The position numbers and the translations under genes are program-made. The notes beneath the pieces were generated by a model, which had not been told where the DNA came from, did not search any database, and worked only from the letters and a program-made list of their open reading frames with translations. 64,000 nt of DNA from Legionella massiliensis (lineage in GTDB: Bacteria; Pseudomonadota; Gammaproteobacteria; Legionellales; Legionellaceae), in NCBI RefSeq assembly GCF_000756815.1, contig NZ_CCVW01000002.1, forward strand, positions 1-64,000. The letters run 5' to 3'. Positions within the stretch are counted from its first letter, which is position 1. Each line of letters begins with the position of its first letter. Below are positions 37,971 through 47,561 of this stretch, in pieces.

Positions 37971-38207
37971 TTATAAGTTGTCGCCATCTTTACTTTTTAA
38001 GGAAGCAAGATAGAGGGTTTCAATTTCAGTCCTTGCCCATGGTGTTTTGCGCAGGAATTTAAGGCTTGATTTGATGCTGGGGTTGGAAGAAAAACAGTTA
38101 ATCTTGACTCTTTCCGCCAAGCCTTCCCAGCCATAACAGATCAACAAACTATTTAAGATAGCCTCTAGGGTAATTCCGTGCAGTGGATCATTAGAAGTTC
38201 TTTCCAT
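37971..38207 (-). CDS. VF530-family (DUF2132) DNA-binding-like protein
   Basis: A 78-aa protein with the full VF530 signature: [48 protein letters not shown], then E.LYL. VF530 proteins form a small helical fold thought to bind DNA. I prefer ATG 38207 (AAAGG 8 nt upstream) over the TTG at 38210. Confidence 0.88.
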   Translation of the reverse strand: MERTSNDPLHGITLEAILNSLLICYGWEGLAERVKINCFSSNPSIKSSLKFLRKTPWARTEIETLYLASLKSKDGDNL

Positions 38208-38278
38208 CAACTATACCTTTTCTTGTTGCTCCCCTCTTTCTGAACTGCCTTGAGAGCTGAAATATAATCTGTAGTTTA

Positions 38279-38366
38279 TTAAACTAGCAATGAGTTCAAC
38301 ATCATCCATTTATGCTGACCTTTTTGCAAGACTGCAGAAAGGTCAGCATTTATGCAACAACGCCCT
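38279..38366. mobile_element. IS5-family terminal fragment carrying an inserted palindrome
   Basis: The complement reads GGCGTTGTTGCATAAATG at 38366-38347 and resumes as CATAAATGGATGAT at 38314-38301; this matches the right end of the IS5 element at 50331-51299. A 30-bp perfect palindrome at 38316-38345 (TGACCT...AGGTCA) interrupts it and is flanked by CATTTATGC on both sides (38307-38315, 38347-38355), a likely target duplication. The rest of the IS is gone. Confidence 0.7.
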
Positions 38367-39477
38367 CTAGCAGACTCAAAAATAACTGGTGGAGTTTGCT
38401 TTAACCGATTCATCTGCTCGAGGTGATCTCCTTTTGCTTGAGGCAGTAGCTCATCCAAGAGTTTATTTCCCTGATGTCCATTTACAGTATAATTTTTGAG
38501 CCAGGTCATAATCTCTATTTCATCCCTTAAGGCTTGAAGCTCATTTAATGGACCTGAATTATTAACTTGCCTGGCAAAAAAGCTAAGATTGCTTTTCTGA
38601 GAGGACTGCTCTTGGAAAAATCTAGCTGTTTTAAAAATTTAATGAGTTCTCCGACATACAAGAGATGAAATTGAGTTGCGCCAAGTTTCCTCATCAACTT
38701 ATAACGTACCGCAGCAGGACTTAACTGCATTTGCAAGCCCTCAAAATGATATTTCTCAAGGGATAGCTCTGTGGCTTGTAAGGTCTTTGAGTGTTTTCGT
38801 TTTCTGGCATTCATGGCGAGTTGACGAAGCTCTCCACAGAATATTGCAGCGAGGTTATCTTCTTGCCAGGCTGATACAGGCGAGCGAGGCTCATCATTTC
38901 TTTTGTTCTTATGAACACCACTACTTACTCGATAGCGATGCTCTTGCATAAAACGTGAAGATACAGACTTTCCCTCCGAACTTTGCGGAAAAGCTTTATC
39001 GAATTTAAGCACTCTTTTGTTTTTGCTGAGCAGTCTTTTTTCCAATGCTTTAAAATCAGAATTGGCTGATTTTTTATCTATTTTTTCATAGGGAAACTGA
39101 ATACCGCGATAGCGAACTTCCTTTAATAATCGTAGACTTATCATTTGACAAATTAGAAACTCAATACAATCAATTTTTCTTAAACGAAACTCTTCACTCT
39201 CATTGCGATAAGTCGTTGCTATATAATCTTCTACTTCTAATAACTTTTCTTTGAAATAATCAGAATCAACAAGAATTTCATCATTTATAAAATCAAATTT
39301 ATCCTCAAATAAAATAGAGAATACAAGCTGCCTTAATTTTTTATTAGATTTTAACTCTTCTGAGGTGGGTGTGTAATCAGACTTATCAAAGTTAGCTTTT
39401 TGCTGATCAAAATATTTATAATTCCTCATCTCTTTATAATTTATAATTTTTTTTGGATCAAAAATTTTCTTATGCAA
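38367..39477 (-). pseudogene. unknown protein (effector-like), frameshifted and cut by an IS end
   Basis: The main frame gives 310 aa (39477-38545) from a TTG start (internal ATG at 39429). It is charged, with no signal peptide; ANFDKSDYTPTSEELK near residue 30 recurs in the fragment at 6286-6350. Near its end the alternative frame reads ARQVNNSGPLNELQALRDEI and continues as MTWLKNYTVNGHQGNKLLDE down to about 38370, where the IS5 end begins. This suggests a frameshift near 38570-38600 and a C-terminus removed by the IS. Family unknown. The 310-aa form may still be made. Confidence 0.5.
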
Positions 39478-39968
39478 TTTTCGGAAAGTTCAACAATTTT
39501 CTCGGATGTTTTTAATATAAAATATGTCATAAAATTAGCGATTAAAAATCAGCAAAAAAACAAGCGACTCATCATAGTAAATGGACAATATTTCGTCAAT
39601 TTATTGATTGTTTATTTGATCTAATAGGCGCCGTCAACTTAACAATGAGTTAAACTGAGTATTATTTATCAGCATAGCAGTATGGAGTTACCATCGGTTT
39701 AATGACAGTTATCGGATGTGTCGGAGCATCTACTATAGGCCTAGTGTGTCGCCTTTGTTTTACAAGTCAAGTAAAGCTGTTTTATCTTTGAAATAAGCTA
39801 GTCGTAAATAGCCCCCATATGTTTTTTAATAATTCTATATTACTCATTCATGGCTTCTTAGTGATTCTTAACAATCAAATAAGCTGCAACTAAAAGAATA
39901 GGTTAAAGATTAATCAGACTTAATCTAGATTTTGCCTACTCCAAGAAAAGAGAGCCTTTATTTCTCCC
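39478..39968. other. intergenic stretch with decayed sequence
   Basis: No gene that I can support. A hydrophobic open stretch (GVTIGLMTVIGCVGASTIGL, about 39680-39765) may be the trace of a membrane protein. GGCGCCGTCAACTTAAC at 39626 resembles 62404-62418, so it may be an element end. Confidence 0.35.
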
Positions 39969-40130
39969 TTACTTTCCAAGGGCTTTAATAACTTTGTTGA
40001 CCTCTTCTTCAATAATTTTATTAATTTCTGAAATTTGATCAGAATAACCAACAGACTCAACAACTAAGCTAGCGACTTCTTCGTAAAAAGCATCTCGTTC
40101 GTGATGTTGTTTTTCTAAAAATCTTTTCAT
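39969..40130 (-). CDS. small protein, 53 aa
   Basis: An ATG at 40130 has a near-ideal ribosome site, GGAGG, 5 nt upstream. The product is a single charged helix: MKRFLEKQHHERDAFYEEVA, then SLVVESVGYSDQISEINKII and a Lys/Glu-rich end. There is no signal peptide or Cys. It lies 83 nt downstream of the 1100-aa gene on the same strand, so it may be its partner or a chaperone-like protein. The repeat fragment AACCTCCGACCGGGATCC lies between the two. Confidence 0.6.
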   Translation of the reverse strand: MKRFLEKQHHERDAFYEEVASLVVESVGYSDQISEINKIIEEEVNKVIKALGK

Positions 40131-40213
40131 ATCATCCTCCGGAAGCAATGTTATTTCGGTAATGGCTCACGGTTGAAAAACCTCCGACCGGGATCCGAGT
40201 AACTGATAATAGG

Positions 40214-43200
40214 TTATAGACGATGATTTATTGTGTTATCTTCTAGTTCATCTCCTGGTTCTCGATGTTCATATTTAGCACGTTTATCATTTATAAATCC
40301 TTTGAAATCGGTTGAAACCAAACCTCCTCTTTGCGCTGCCCCTAACACCCTATTCTTTAGAGCACTGTCGTTATAATGCTCAAAGAAGGCTTTTGCAGAA
40401 GCTGTTTCTCCAAATTTGCTAGTAAATAAAGAACCCCAACTACTTTCTCTCTGTCTTGACGCAGCAATAATAAAGCGCAATAAATAATTATCTGCATCTT
40501 GAGGGCTAGCTGCGTTCTCGTATAAGGATTTCAAATTATTTAATTGGTCGCTTTTAGTTTGATGGCTATCTGTTGAAAGATGAGACTTTTTACTTAAAGC
40601 AGCAATTGCAGCATCCATAGCATTTACTACATCTGCGTTTACATAGTTTTTATTCTTTACCAAGGGAGGGGCAAGCTCATCTTTGTTAGTAGGTTTCACA
40701 CCAGGCACAGAGTTAGGATTCTTTACAACAGGCTCCTCTATCCTGGAGGGATCTGTCCGTTGTAAGCTGTCTACGCGTTGTAATTCCGCTTCAGTGACTG
40801 GTTTTTTATTAAGAAGTTCCCTAAGGTCAGCAAGTTCTTCCCCTTCTTTTGCTAGTTTTTTATACTCAGCAAGCTCTACAGTGGTAAATATTGATAAACA
40901 AATATCAATATTATTTACCCCAGATTCTCTTACTAGTTTAATGGCTTGAGATACTGATTTAGCTATGGCTTTTTTATCATTTCCAAAAGCGCTTCCACCA
41001 ACCATGGTAAAAGAAACTGGAATACGTTTGCCAGGATTCTGTTGAGCCTCTAAAATAGCAACTGCGGCGACTGCTTTATATTGTGCGCCAAGTAAAATCT
41101 CTGTCATTTCGCTTAAATGAACAACAGCCTTAGGTGTTCTTTGAAATGGCGCATATCGACCTAAAGCTAGCCCTGAGTTTAGTACTTGAATTGCTGTTTG
41201 ATCAGGTACACCATCAATAGCAACGCGCTCTACATTTAAAACAAGTTTATTAATATGTTTCTTTAAAAATGCTAACCCTTGCTCTTCTCGCCCTTCTTTG
41301 GGTGTTAAATAACCAAAGCGATAATCAAATAAATTATTGAATTCAGCTTTTAAAGCGGGATGAGCTAATATGGCTGCAAAACTATCGCAACTTCTGTTAT
41401 GCGCGTAACGAGCAATAGCCGCACCGCCAGACGTTCTTTGCTCTGCAGGTCCTTGAGTAGGATCGGTATGAAAATTATCAGGTTGAGTCAGATACCGGCC
41501 TTGAGATTCGCCATTGTTAAATTGCGAAGCAATTTGGCGTACAGAGCCGTTCATCGAAGAAAATGCAGGCGCTTTTCGTGCGTCACAGCCTTGTAGAAGA
41601 TATAAACCAACTCTATGCTCTGCCTTTTCCTGTGCGCCATCTGGTATTTGCCCTAATAAATCACCAATAGAAATCATTGTGGGTTTTGGGCAAGATTTTT
41701 TACCTGAACGAATCTCATCTACTAATGATGCTGTTTCTGAAGGCTTTGCTTTATCAGGACTATATTCAGGAAAAACAGGGATAATGGGATTTTCAAAAAA
41801 TGATTTAGCTCGAACTATATTCATCTCCGTTGGAGGAAGAGGTTCAGTCTTTTTAATCTCAATTTGAGCAGATATGTGGCCTAATTGAGCAGTAATACTG
41901 GCTGAATCATTATGAGTAGCAAAGTCCCAATGTTTATCTAAAATAGCACCTGCTTCATACTGAGGTACTCCTTTTCTGATTAGTTCCCAACGTAAAAATT
42001 CTTCAATAGAGCGAACAGTACAATTCCCAGTAGTTTGAGGGGCACTTAAAACAGAATGAGTAGTTTCTACTGGGCCAAGACGAATACTTTGATTTAACTT
42101 TCTCCATTTAGCTTGCTTTTCTGCATCTAATGTACCTACTTCATTGTTCGGCCCTTTTTTACCTGGGAGATCATGAAACACAAGCAAAGCTCGTTCTACA
42201 TCAACTAGTTTAGCAATTTGCTCTTGCATTGCTTCGTCACTATAGGGAACACCAACTGGTAGTAAAACCTCTTGAGTACATACGGAATAGGTTTTTCCAT
42301 CCGCATTAGGAGAAAATATCTCATGATACAAGGCAGGAGGATCAGTTCTTATATCATAAGTAGTTCCAAAACCAGCGTTAGAAACCGTTCTATAAACTCG
42401 GTATCGCTCTATTGTTTTTCCATCACCAGGTCTAACCGGATTACCGTCTTTATCTACACCTTGTTTCCATATAGAGACAATAGCGCTATGGGTTCTGCAT
42501 CCTCCACCTTGGAGTACAATTTGATCAGTGGTGCCAGAGCTGGGTGGAATAGGAAAGAAACTAGGAATATCACGAGTTAAGGTTTTATCGTCCTCAGAAC
42601 TGGCCATAAAACTAGTTTGTCTATCAACAATAGCACGTCCATTAGGATTACCAGCAACTAGATCTTGTCTGTATTGAGTTAGAGAATTACTTATGGAATG
42701 CCCATAGCTTAAGCGTTCACGTAAGGCCGTAATTTCATTCACTTCAGCTTTAAGGCCTTTTGCAAGCGCCTTTCGATATTCTGGGGAGGAGGGAGAAACT
42801 CCTAAAGGAGGAATATCACCAGCTAGAGCTTTATAAACATTATATAAACGCTGTAGTTCGGTTTTATTTAATTTATCATAGTTGCTTGCAATGTAAGTTA
42901 ATAATGACAAACCATAGGCGGTAGTTGCAGCAAAAGGGTAATAACCATCTTGTGAGCCATCTACTAACGCATGAAATAAATTTAATCGTGTTGAATTCCC
43001 TTCATCATAATACGTGGAGCCCTGACCAATCAGTGCCCCACGAGTAGTATGGGCACCTTTTTGTTGTGAAGATACTTTATCGCCTAGCTCCATCGCCCTT
43101 TTAGCTGCTGCTATAAAAAACTCATGGGAGGGGAGTTCTTCCGTGCTCACAGAAGAGATAATAGCGGGTGGTTTTTTGGGTATTACTACAGCAGTATTTA

Positions 43201-43516
43201 CAAAGTCTAAGGCCGGTATAGAAAAATGCTTCAATATTCCAGGTAATACCCGCATCATTTGTTGATGGACATAACCCAAAGCACCTTGCTTAACTAATAC
43301 TCCACCTTTTTCACAATAAGCTTCTATGCGATTATTGTCATAGATTCGGAGGACTCTCTTGTTATCGGTTGGGTATGCATTTCGTCCTTGCACCTCATAA
43401 TAGACCTTTCCTTCTTTATCTATTTTACGATCTATATTATCAACGTAATTGTTTCCCTCAGCGTCTTCTAAAATAAATGGTTTAGGCACTTCATTAGACT
43501 CAATTTTATCTTGCAT
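40214..43516 (-). CDS. unknown 1100-aa protein, candidate Dot/Icm effector
   Basis: Not a family that I can name. No signal peptide or TM. Near residue 490 it has PQTTGNCTVRSIEEFLRWEL, a Gly-Asn-Cys motif at a helix start, as in several cysteine-dependent enzymes. Upstream GGGCRTHSAIVSIW could supply another active-site loop. Near 850 VSFTMVGGSAFGNDKKAIAK with a following DICLSIF looks like a macro-domain-type nucleotide loop. A downstream Pro/Lys-rich linker leads to a last helical domain. Its upstream region is shared with the gene at 61277-61705. Effector status is inferred. Confidence 0.6.
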   Translation of the reverse strand: MQDKIESNEVPKPFILEDAEGNNYVDNIDRKIDKEGKVYYEVQGRNAYPTDNKRVLRIYDNNRIEAYCEKGGVLVKQGALGYVHQQMMRVLPGILKHFSIPALDFVNTAVVIPKKPPAIISSVSTEELPSHEFFIAAAKRAMELGDKVSSQQKGAHTTRGALIGQGSTYYDEGNSTRLNLFHALVDGSQDGYYPFAATTAYGLSLLTYIASNYDKLNKTELQRLYNVYKALAGDIPPLGVSPSSPEYRKALAKGLKAEVNEITALRERLSYGHSISNSLTQYRQDLVAGNPNGRAIVDRQTSFMASSEDDKTLTRDIPSFFPIPPSSGTTDQIVLQGGGCRTHSAIVSIWKQGVDKDGNPVRPGDGKTIERYRVYRTVSNAGFGTTYDIRTDPPALYHEIFSPNADGKTYSVCTQEVLLPVGVPYSDEAMQEQIAKLVDVERALLVFHDLPGKKGPNNEVGTLDAEKQAKWRKLNQSIRLGPVETTHSVLSAPQTTGNCTVRSIEEFLRWELIRKGVPQYEAGAILDKHWDFATHNDSASITAQLGHISAQIEIKKTEPLPPTEMNIVRAKSFFENPIIPVFPEYSPDKAKPSETASLVDEIRSGKKSCPKPTMISIGDLLGQIPDGAQEKAEHRVGLYLLQGCDARKAPAFSSMNGSVRQIASQFNNGESQGRYLTQPDNFHTDPTQGPAEQRTSGGAAIARYAHNRSCDSFAAILAHPALKAEFNNLFDYRFGYLTPKEGREEQGLAFLKKHINKLVLNVERVAIDGVPDQTAIQVLNSGLALGRYAPFQRTPKAVVHLSEMTEILLGAQYKAVAAVAILEAQQNPGKRIPVSFTMVGGSAFGNDKKAIAKSVSQAIKLVRESGVNNIDICLSIFTTVELAEYKKLAKEGEELADLRELLNKKPVTEAELQRVDSLQRTDPSRIEEPVVKNPNSVPGVKPTNKDELAPPLVKNKNYVNADVVNAMDAAIAALSKKSHLSTDSHQTKSDQLNNLKSLYENAASPQDADNYLLRFIIAASRQRESSWGSLFTSKFGETASAKAFFEHYNDSALKNRVLGAAQRGGLVSTDFKGFINDKRAKYEHREPGDELEDNTINHRL

Positions 43517-43542
43517 GATTTTTCTACTTTCATGGGTAATAT

Positions 43543-43633
43543 GGTTCCATTTTAAAAGTCATGTATTAAAGCTTACTTAGAGAGGTATGAAACAATAGAA
43601 TGGCTGATTCTGAGTTGGAATATGGACGTCGAA
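43543..43633. promoter_or_regulatory. shared upstream block, copy 1
   Basis: About 90 bp that begin 26 nt upstream of the 1100-aa gene match 61733-61822, which begins about 30 nt upstream of the gene at 61277-61705. CCATTTTAAAAGTCATG and TTGGAATAT are identical in both. Read toward the gene, it holds CTTTAATNCATGACTTTTAA, two CTTTWA-like half-sites about 12 bp apart. Two genes with the same leader in the same orientation suggest a common promoter or operator. Confidence 0.55.
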
Positions 43634-43744
43634 TAGTCAGTTCTGTAATTTGGCCTGGGGCTCCGGAACCGGTTGCTTCATCTTCTCCCAATCAAGGGGT
43701 CGATTCAGAAAACGGAAATTAAAGCACGCTAAGCCGGCTTCAAA

Positions 43745-44000
43745 GGGGCTTTGTCGCAAAAATTTTTTGATTTTAATAGAGTCTCTTGTTTTTCAGGTGT
43801 CTCAGGCAATGCTCAAATTCAAGTGGAAACATTTTAAACAGGATATTATTTTGATGCTGATGAGATAGTATCTTGCCTATGCGTTGAGTTACCGTGATGT
43901 TGAAGAGTTGGCACTGGAACGCCGCCTGAAAGTAGATCATTTCACTATCAATCGCTGGGTAATTGAATATGCCTCCCAGCTAGAAGAAATATTTCGTAAA
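43745..44000 (+). mobile_element. IS6-family transposase, 5' remnant
   Basis: Starts with the end-like GGGGCTTTGTCGCAAAAA. From 43809 the frame reads FKWKHFKQDIILMLMR, then a TAG stop, then YLAYALSYRDVEELALERRL and TINRWVIEYA, the N-terminus of an IS26/IS240-type transposase. It is cut at 44001 by a miniature element beginning AGGCCTGGGAC. The missing DDE part resembles the fragment at 47681-47875. Confidence 0.75.
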
Positions 44001-44155
44001 AGGCCTGGGACTAAAGATCGGCGATTTTGCCGACATTTGAAGACTGCTTTTTAATGATAGATTTAGTCCTGGCGCGGCTTTTAGGTACTAATTCAAAAGC
44101 AAAATTTTTCCTGTTGGAGGTGGCATATCCTATTAATAATAATTTTTAACCATAA
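44001..44155 (+). repeat. MITE family M1, partial copy
   Basis: AGGCCTGGGACTAAAGATCG and the following 130 bp match the left half of the complete element at 56414-56676, including TGAAGACTG and TTAGTCCTGGCGCGG. The right end is missing. It is inserted in the IS6 remnant. Confidence 0.75.
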
Positions 44156-44204
44156 AGGAGGCCAACAAAAAATCAAATGTTTCCTTTAAAGTCTGAGGTT
44201 CCTT

Positions 44205-44311
44205 ATAATGATTAGAACTATCAGCTTACTCCGACCCTTGTTAAATAACCTATTGATTTTTAATTGTTAATTATTTAATCTTACCGTCCCTTAGAAATGC
44301 ATAATTCCCAA
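44205..44311 (+). repeat. dispersed repeat family R5, copy 3
   Basis: Matches 18611-18741 in direct orientation from about AGAACTATCAGCTTAC to CATAATTCCCAA. No transposase sequence follows. From 44446 to 44490 another stretch (GTGCGTGACTAAAG, TTTAGCCTATAGCC) matches 6000-6055, and 44496-44525 is a degenerate copy of the 30-bp palindrome at 38316-38345. Otherwise 44312-44800 has no gene. Confidence 0.65.
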
Positions 44312-44800
44312 AGAGATTCTTTTATAAATACTTAAAGTTAATAAAGCGGGGGTCTTTACTACCTCACCCTACCCTCTCAATCTCCGAAAACACAATAAAA
44401 AAGTGGTTAAGAAATGTGGGCAATATTCTGAGTTTGCTGCAAGCGTGCGTGACTAAAGATACCTCTTTTGTTTAGCCTATAGCCTCGATGATTTCTGACC
44501 TTTCTGCCAGACTGCTGAAAACTTACAATAAAGGGCATACGAAAAGTGATATTCTTAATAATGAGAGTCGGCCGATTCATTAACAATCCACTGATAGATT
44601 TTCCACTTAACTCAAAATGATGTTTGACTTTTGATTTTTTCTAAAATATATAATTTGAGCATGGTGGCCGTACAGACGCCTGCATGCTTACATCGCCAAT
44701 CCCTGTATAGCTCTAATAGTTGTTGATGCTGAGTCTTTTTTTGATATTAGATATATTTATTTAAAATCATATTGTTAGTATTTAAATACAAGGAGCTCCA

Positions 44801-45163
44801 ATGAAGACTATATTATTTATTTTGTTTATTGCATTTAATGGCACCCTTTTAGCAAGCAATTTAGGCAAACAGACTTATGAGATGGCATGTAAAACCTGTC
44901 ATGACTCACAGGTTGCTAAAGGCATGCATGCGCCTGCTGCCTTTAATAACAAAGCATGGGCTAAACGTTTTAAGAAAGCCGCCATTGAATCAATAAATCA
45001 CCCATCTAAATATAAAACAGCAATGGACTACTTACTTTATAGCGCTAGCATAGGCAAGGGATTAATGCCACATGGCGGCTTATGTAAAGAAGCAGTTATG
45101 TATCATAAAAATTGCTCTACTCAAGCTCTAGCAGATGCAATTAATTATATGTCAGGCAATTGA
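44801..45163 (+). CDS. cytochrome c5-like periplasmic c-type cytochrome
   Basis: A 120-aa secreted protein: a signal peptide (about residues 1-18, LLASN cleavage region) and one heme site CKTCH near residue 30. KGLMPHGG offers the distal Met ligand, and two extra Cys near the end (LCKEA, KNCST) match the disulfide pair of cytochrome c5. It acts as a small electron carrier in the periplasm. AAGGAG lies 6 nt before the ATG. It stands alone among element debris. Confidence 0.82.
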   Translation: MKTILFILFIAFNGTLLASNLGKQTYEMACKTCHDSQVAKGMHAPAAFNNKAWAKRFKKAAIESINHPSKYKTAMDYLLYSASIGKGLMPHGGLCKEAVMYHKNCSTQALADAINYMSGN

Positions 45164-45388
45164 TTCTCAATAAGAGCCTACCCGATAAATGCCTGGCTTC
45201 GCCCGCCAGATGCGGGTCTGTTCTTTTTTAAAACTGCTTCAGTTATAGTTTTTACCATTCCCTCGAACAAGCCTTGATACCTCAGAAAAATAGCACTGTC
45301 TTTTTGTATGTTTCTGTATTTCGGGCGTGAATATCCAACCTGTATATCGCAGGTTAAACATCATTTATGGATGCTCCCGTTCAGGAAT

Positions 45389-45700
45389 CTATCCTGGCCG
45401 CAATCGATGCACCATAACATTGATGGAAGCAATCTTCACCCAGGCTTCCGCACTGGCCTCATAATATTCATAGTCCTTGCTGAGCCTTCTCTTCCAGTTA
45501 AACCAGCCAAAGGTACGTTCCACAATCCATCGCCATCTCACAATCTGGAATTTTTTCGGTGGCCGTCTGACAATTTCCAGCACACACTGAAAGAGGGATA
45601 AAAACCATTCCTTCAATGGATTGCCTCTGTATCCGCCATCAGCCTATAAGAATCCCTGGCTGTGTTTTGGAAATATAATTCGCAAGTTGGTTAACAACTC
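45389..45700 (-). mobile_element. IS5-family transposase, C-terminal remnant
   Basis: The minus strand reads DGGYRGNPLKEWF, then WRWIVERTFGWFNWKRRLSK and AWVKIASINVMVHRL, the DDE core end of IS5/IS427-group transposases (catalytic Glu in IVERTFGW). The N-terminal part is lost or out of frame beyond about 45700. Confidence 0.72.
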
Positions 45701-45714
45701 CATCTCCCTCAATA

Positions 45715-45820
45715 TGACCATTCACTGATCAAAAAAAGGATCTATTATAGGTAATTAAAGCTATTAAGTGTTTAAATAAGACACATGACTCTTTTTCGCT
45801 AGGATCCCGGCCGGAGGTCT
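45715..45820 (+). repeat. dispersed repeat R7, copy A
   Basis: Runs from CCATTCACTG through GTAATTAAAGCTATTAAGTG to GATCCCGGCCGGAGGTCT. The match at 47562-47678 has the same order with a few changes. Shorter copies of the last segment lie at 33344-33376, 40178-40197 (complement) and 47424-47460 (complement). Confidence 0.7.
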
Positions 45821-45896
45821 TTATAGAGTCATTTAATGTGAGCAGGATATTACCGATAAATGCGAGAATAGTGATTTATAAACGCGAGCAACAACA

Positions 45897-45936
45897 CCTA
45901 GTGCTCCTGAACTTGAGCTGTGATGCAATAAATACA
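45897..45936. repeat. MITE family M2, one-ended copy
   Basis: CCTAGTGCTCCTGAACTTGA and the following GCTGTGATGCAATAAA match the terminal inverted repeat of the complete element at 57553-57782. The other end is not found nearby. Confidence 0.6.
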
Positions 45937-45969
45937 GATGAAATTTGGGTTAACTTGTAGGCTATATCA

Positions 45970-46013
45970 GGGGTTGTAATTCGCATTTGCCCCAATCCTG
46001 TAATTTAACCCTA
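45970..46013 (+). repeat. dispersed 44-bp repeat R6, copy 2
   Basis: Matches 32237-32280. Here it ends 21 nt before the ATG of the TPR-like gene, so it may supply part of the leader of that gene. Confidence 0.7.
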
Positions 46014-46034
46014 TATGTTGAAGGATAAGTTTTT

Positions 46035-47414
46035 ATGATTAACTTTTATTGGACTGAAGAAAAAAGACAACAAGATTTACACGCTGCTACTCAGGGTAAA
46101 CTACCTAAAGAACAAGGCGAATTGTTTTTACAGCTTATTTATCGTCAACGCACGTTATTAAGCCTTATCGTTCAAAAATTTAAAAAAGATCCGCATGATC
46201 AAGTAATATCAGCTTTATTAAACGAATATTTATTTTATTATCGGGAGCAACAACAATCTCTTATGGCGTTTGGACTTTATGAACTAAAAATGTTCTATCT
46301 GCCAGATATCCCAGATACCAAACCAACATCCAATCAACCTGCTCTATTAGCTAATGAAATGATGGACCATCAGAATCAAACGAAACAATTTTCTGAAAAT
46401 AATCTATCGCAAGATAAAAGTGAAGTAATTAATATCGAAGGGGAAAAAATTACCCGCGATACATTTTATAAACGAGAATGTTGTCTTAAAGACAATCCCG
46501 CGCAATTTACAAGCCAGATGGAGCTACAGCAAGCTGAATTTCGCGAGGATAGAACAGCATCAGTGGGTCGGCAACAAATCACCTGGGTGTCAGAATCAGG
46601 TTTTTATAAAAAAACAAAAACCCCCCCCTCTTTTAATGTAAAATCTAGCAGGAGCAGGTTAAGTACAGTAGAAAACTTTGCTCCTAATCAATACCATTGG
46701 TTTCACAAAAATGTTACTAGTGACTTACCCAACACTCCTCTCACTGCGATGAATTTAAATAACCAATCTAACAATTTGTTACCTCATGCCCCTCCCACAG
46801 CGGATAAAGCACAAAATATTTCTCATACGCAAAAAACCATAGTTTGCGAGGAAATTGAGTTAGATTTTTCTGAGGAGATTGTAAAGCAATTACACGATGA
46901 TCCTTCCCTGGAAACATTGATACAATCATTTAAATCGAAGGCACCCTCTTTATCCAAGATTCATTCCAATGCAGATGATGTACTCCAGACAACTTCTAAA
47001 AAACAGATTACACCTCAGTATAACAATCATAGTTTTTTTCCATCATCACGAGTGATATCGATCCCCCTCCAGGATTTTCAACTTTTTTTAAATTCCCAAA
47101 TATACATACTGCTCGATCTTATTGGAAATTCACCACTGAAAGAGCATTCCGACACACTGAAAGCTTTAGTAAAAGAAAACAATTTCTGTAAAGTTGCAGT
47201 ATTCTGCCATGATTTATTAGAGCAACATAAGGATAATAGTCTACTATTGGCGCTGCGAGGAGAAGCCTATCGTCGGTTAAATTGTTTTGAGTTAGCGTAT
47301 AAAGATTTACATCAGTTGTTGAAACAAAATGGTAATTTAATTTACTGTCCAATGATACTCCATCAACTTAATGAGCAGAACGAAAACATCACTGCGGCAA
47401 AAAACTCAATTTGA
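46035..47414 (+). CDS. unknown 459-aa protein with C-terminal TPR-like region
   Basis: Not recognised as a family. The start (INFYWTEEKRQQDLHAATQG, then LLSLIVQKFKKDPHDQVISA) is helical. The middle 200 residues are polar and low in structure. The C-terminal 100 residues (LKALVKENNFCKVAVFCHDL; LLLALRGEAYRRLNCFELAY) look like two or three TPR-type hairpins. There is no signal peptide. AAGGAT lies about 8 nt before the ATG. It could be an effector or an adaptor; it is isolated among element remnants. Confidence 0.55.
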   Translation: MINFYWTEEKRQQDLHAATQGKLPKEQGELFLQLIYRQRTLLSLIVQKFKKDPHDQVISALLNEYLFYYREQQQSLMAFGLYELKMFYLPDIPDTKPTSNQPALLANEMMDHQNQTKQFSENNLSQDKSEVINIEGEKITRDTFYKRECCLKDNPAQFTSQMELQQAEFREDRTASVGRQQITWVSESGFYKKTKTPPSFNVKSSRSRLSTVENFAPNQYHWFHKNVTSDLPNTPLTAMNLNNQSNNLLPHAPPTADKAQNISHTQKTIVCEEIELDFSEEIVKQLHDDPSLETLIQSFKSKAPSLSKIHSNADDVLQTTSKKQITPQYNNHSFFPSSRVISIPLQDFQLFLNSQIYILLDLIGNSPLKEHSDTLKALVKENNFCKVAVFCHDLLEQHKDNSLLLALRGEAYRRLNCFELAYKDLHQLLKQNGNLIYCPMILHQLNEQNENITAAKNSI

Positions 47415-47423
47415 TGACGATTA

Positions 47424-47460
47424 ACCTCCGGCCGGGATCTTAACGAAAAAGGGGCATGTG
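47424..47460 (-). repeat. dispersed repeat R7, partial inverted copy
   Basis: The complement carries CCCCTTTTTCGTTAAGATCC followed by CGGCCGGAGGTTAA, matching the right part of copies A and B. With copy B (47562-47678) it forms an inverted pair around 47461-47561. Confidence 0.65.
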
Positions 47461-47561
47461 TAAATTACATTCAAATGTTTGCGCAAGTTTTAAGCAAACA
47501 TTCAGGCTAATTCATATTTAACACGCGAGAAATTTACTGACGAAAGATAACAATTTCAATA

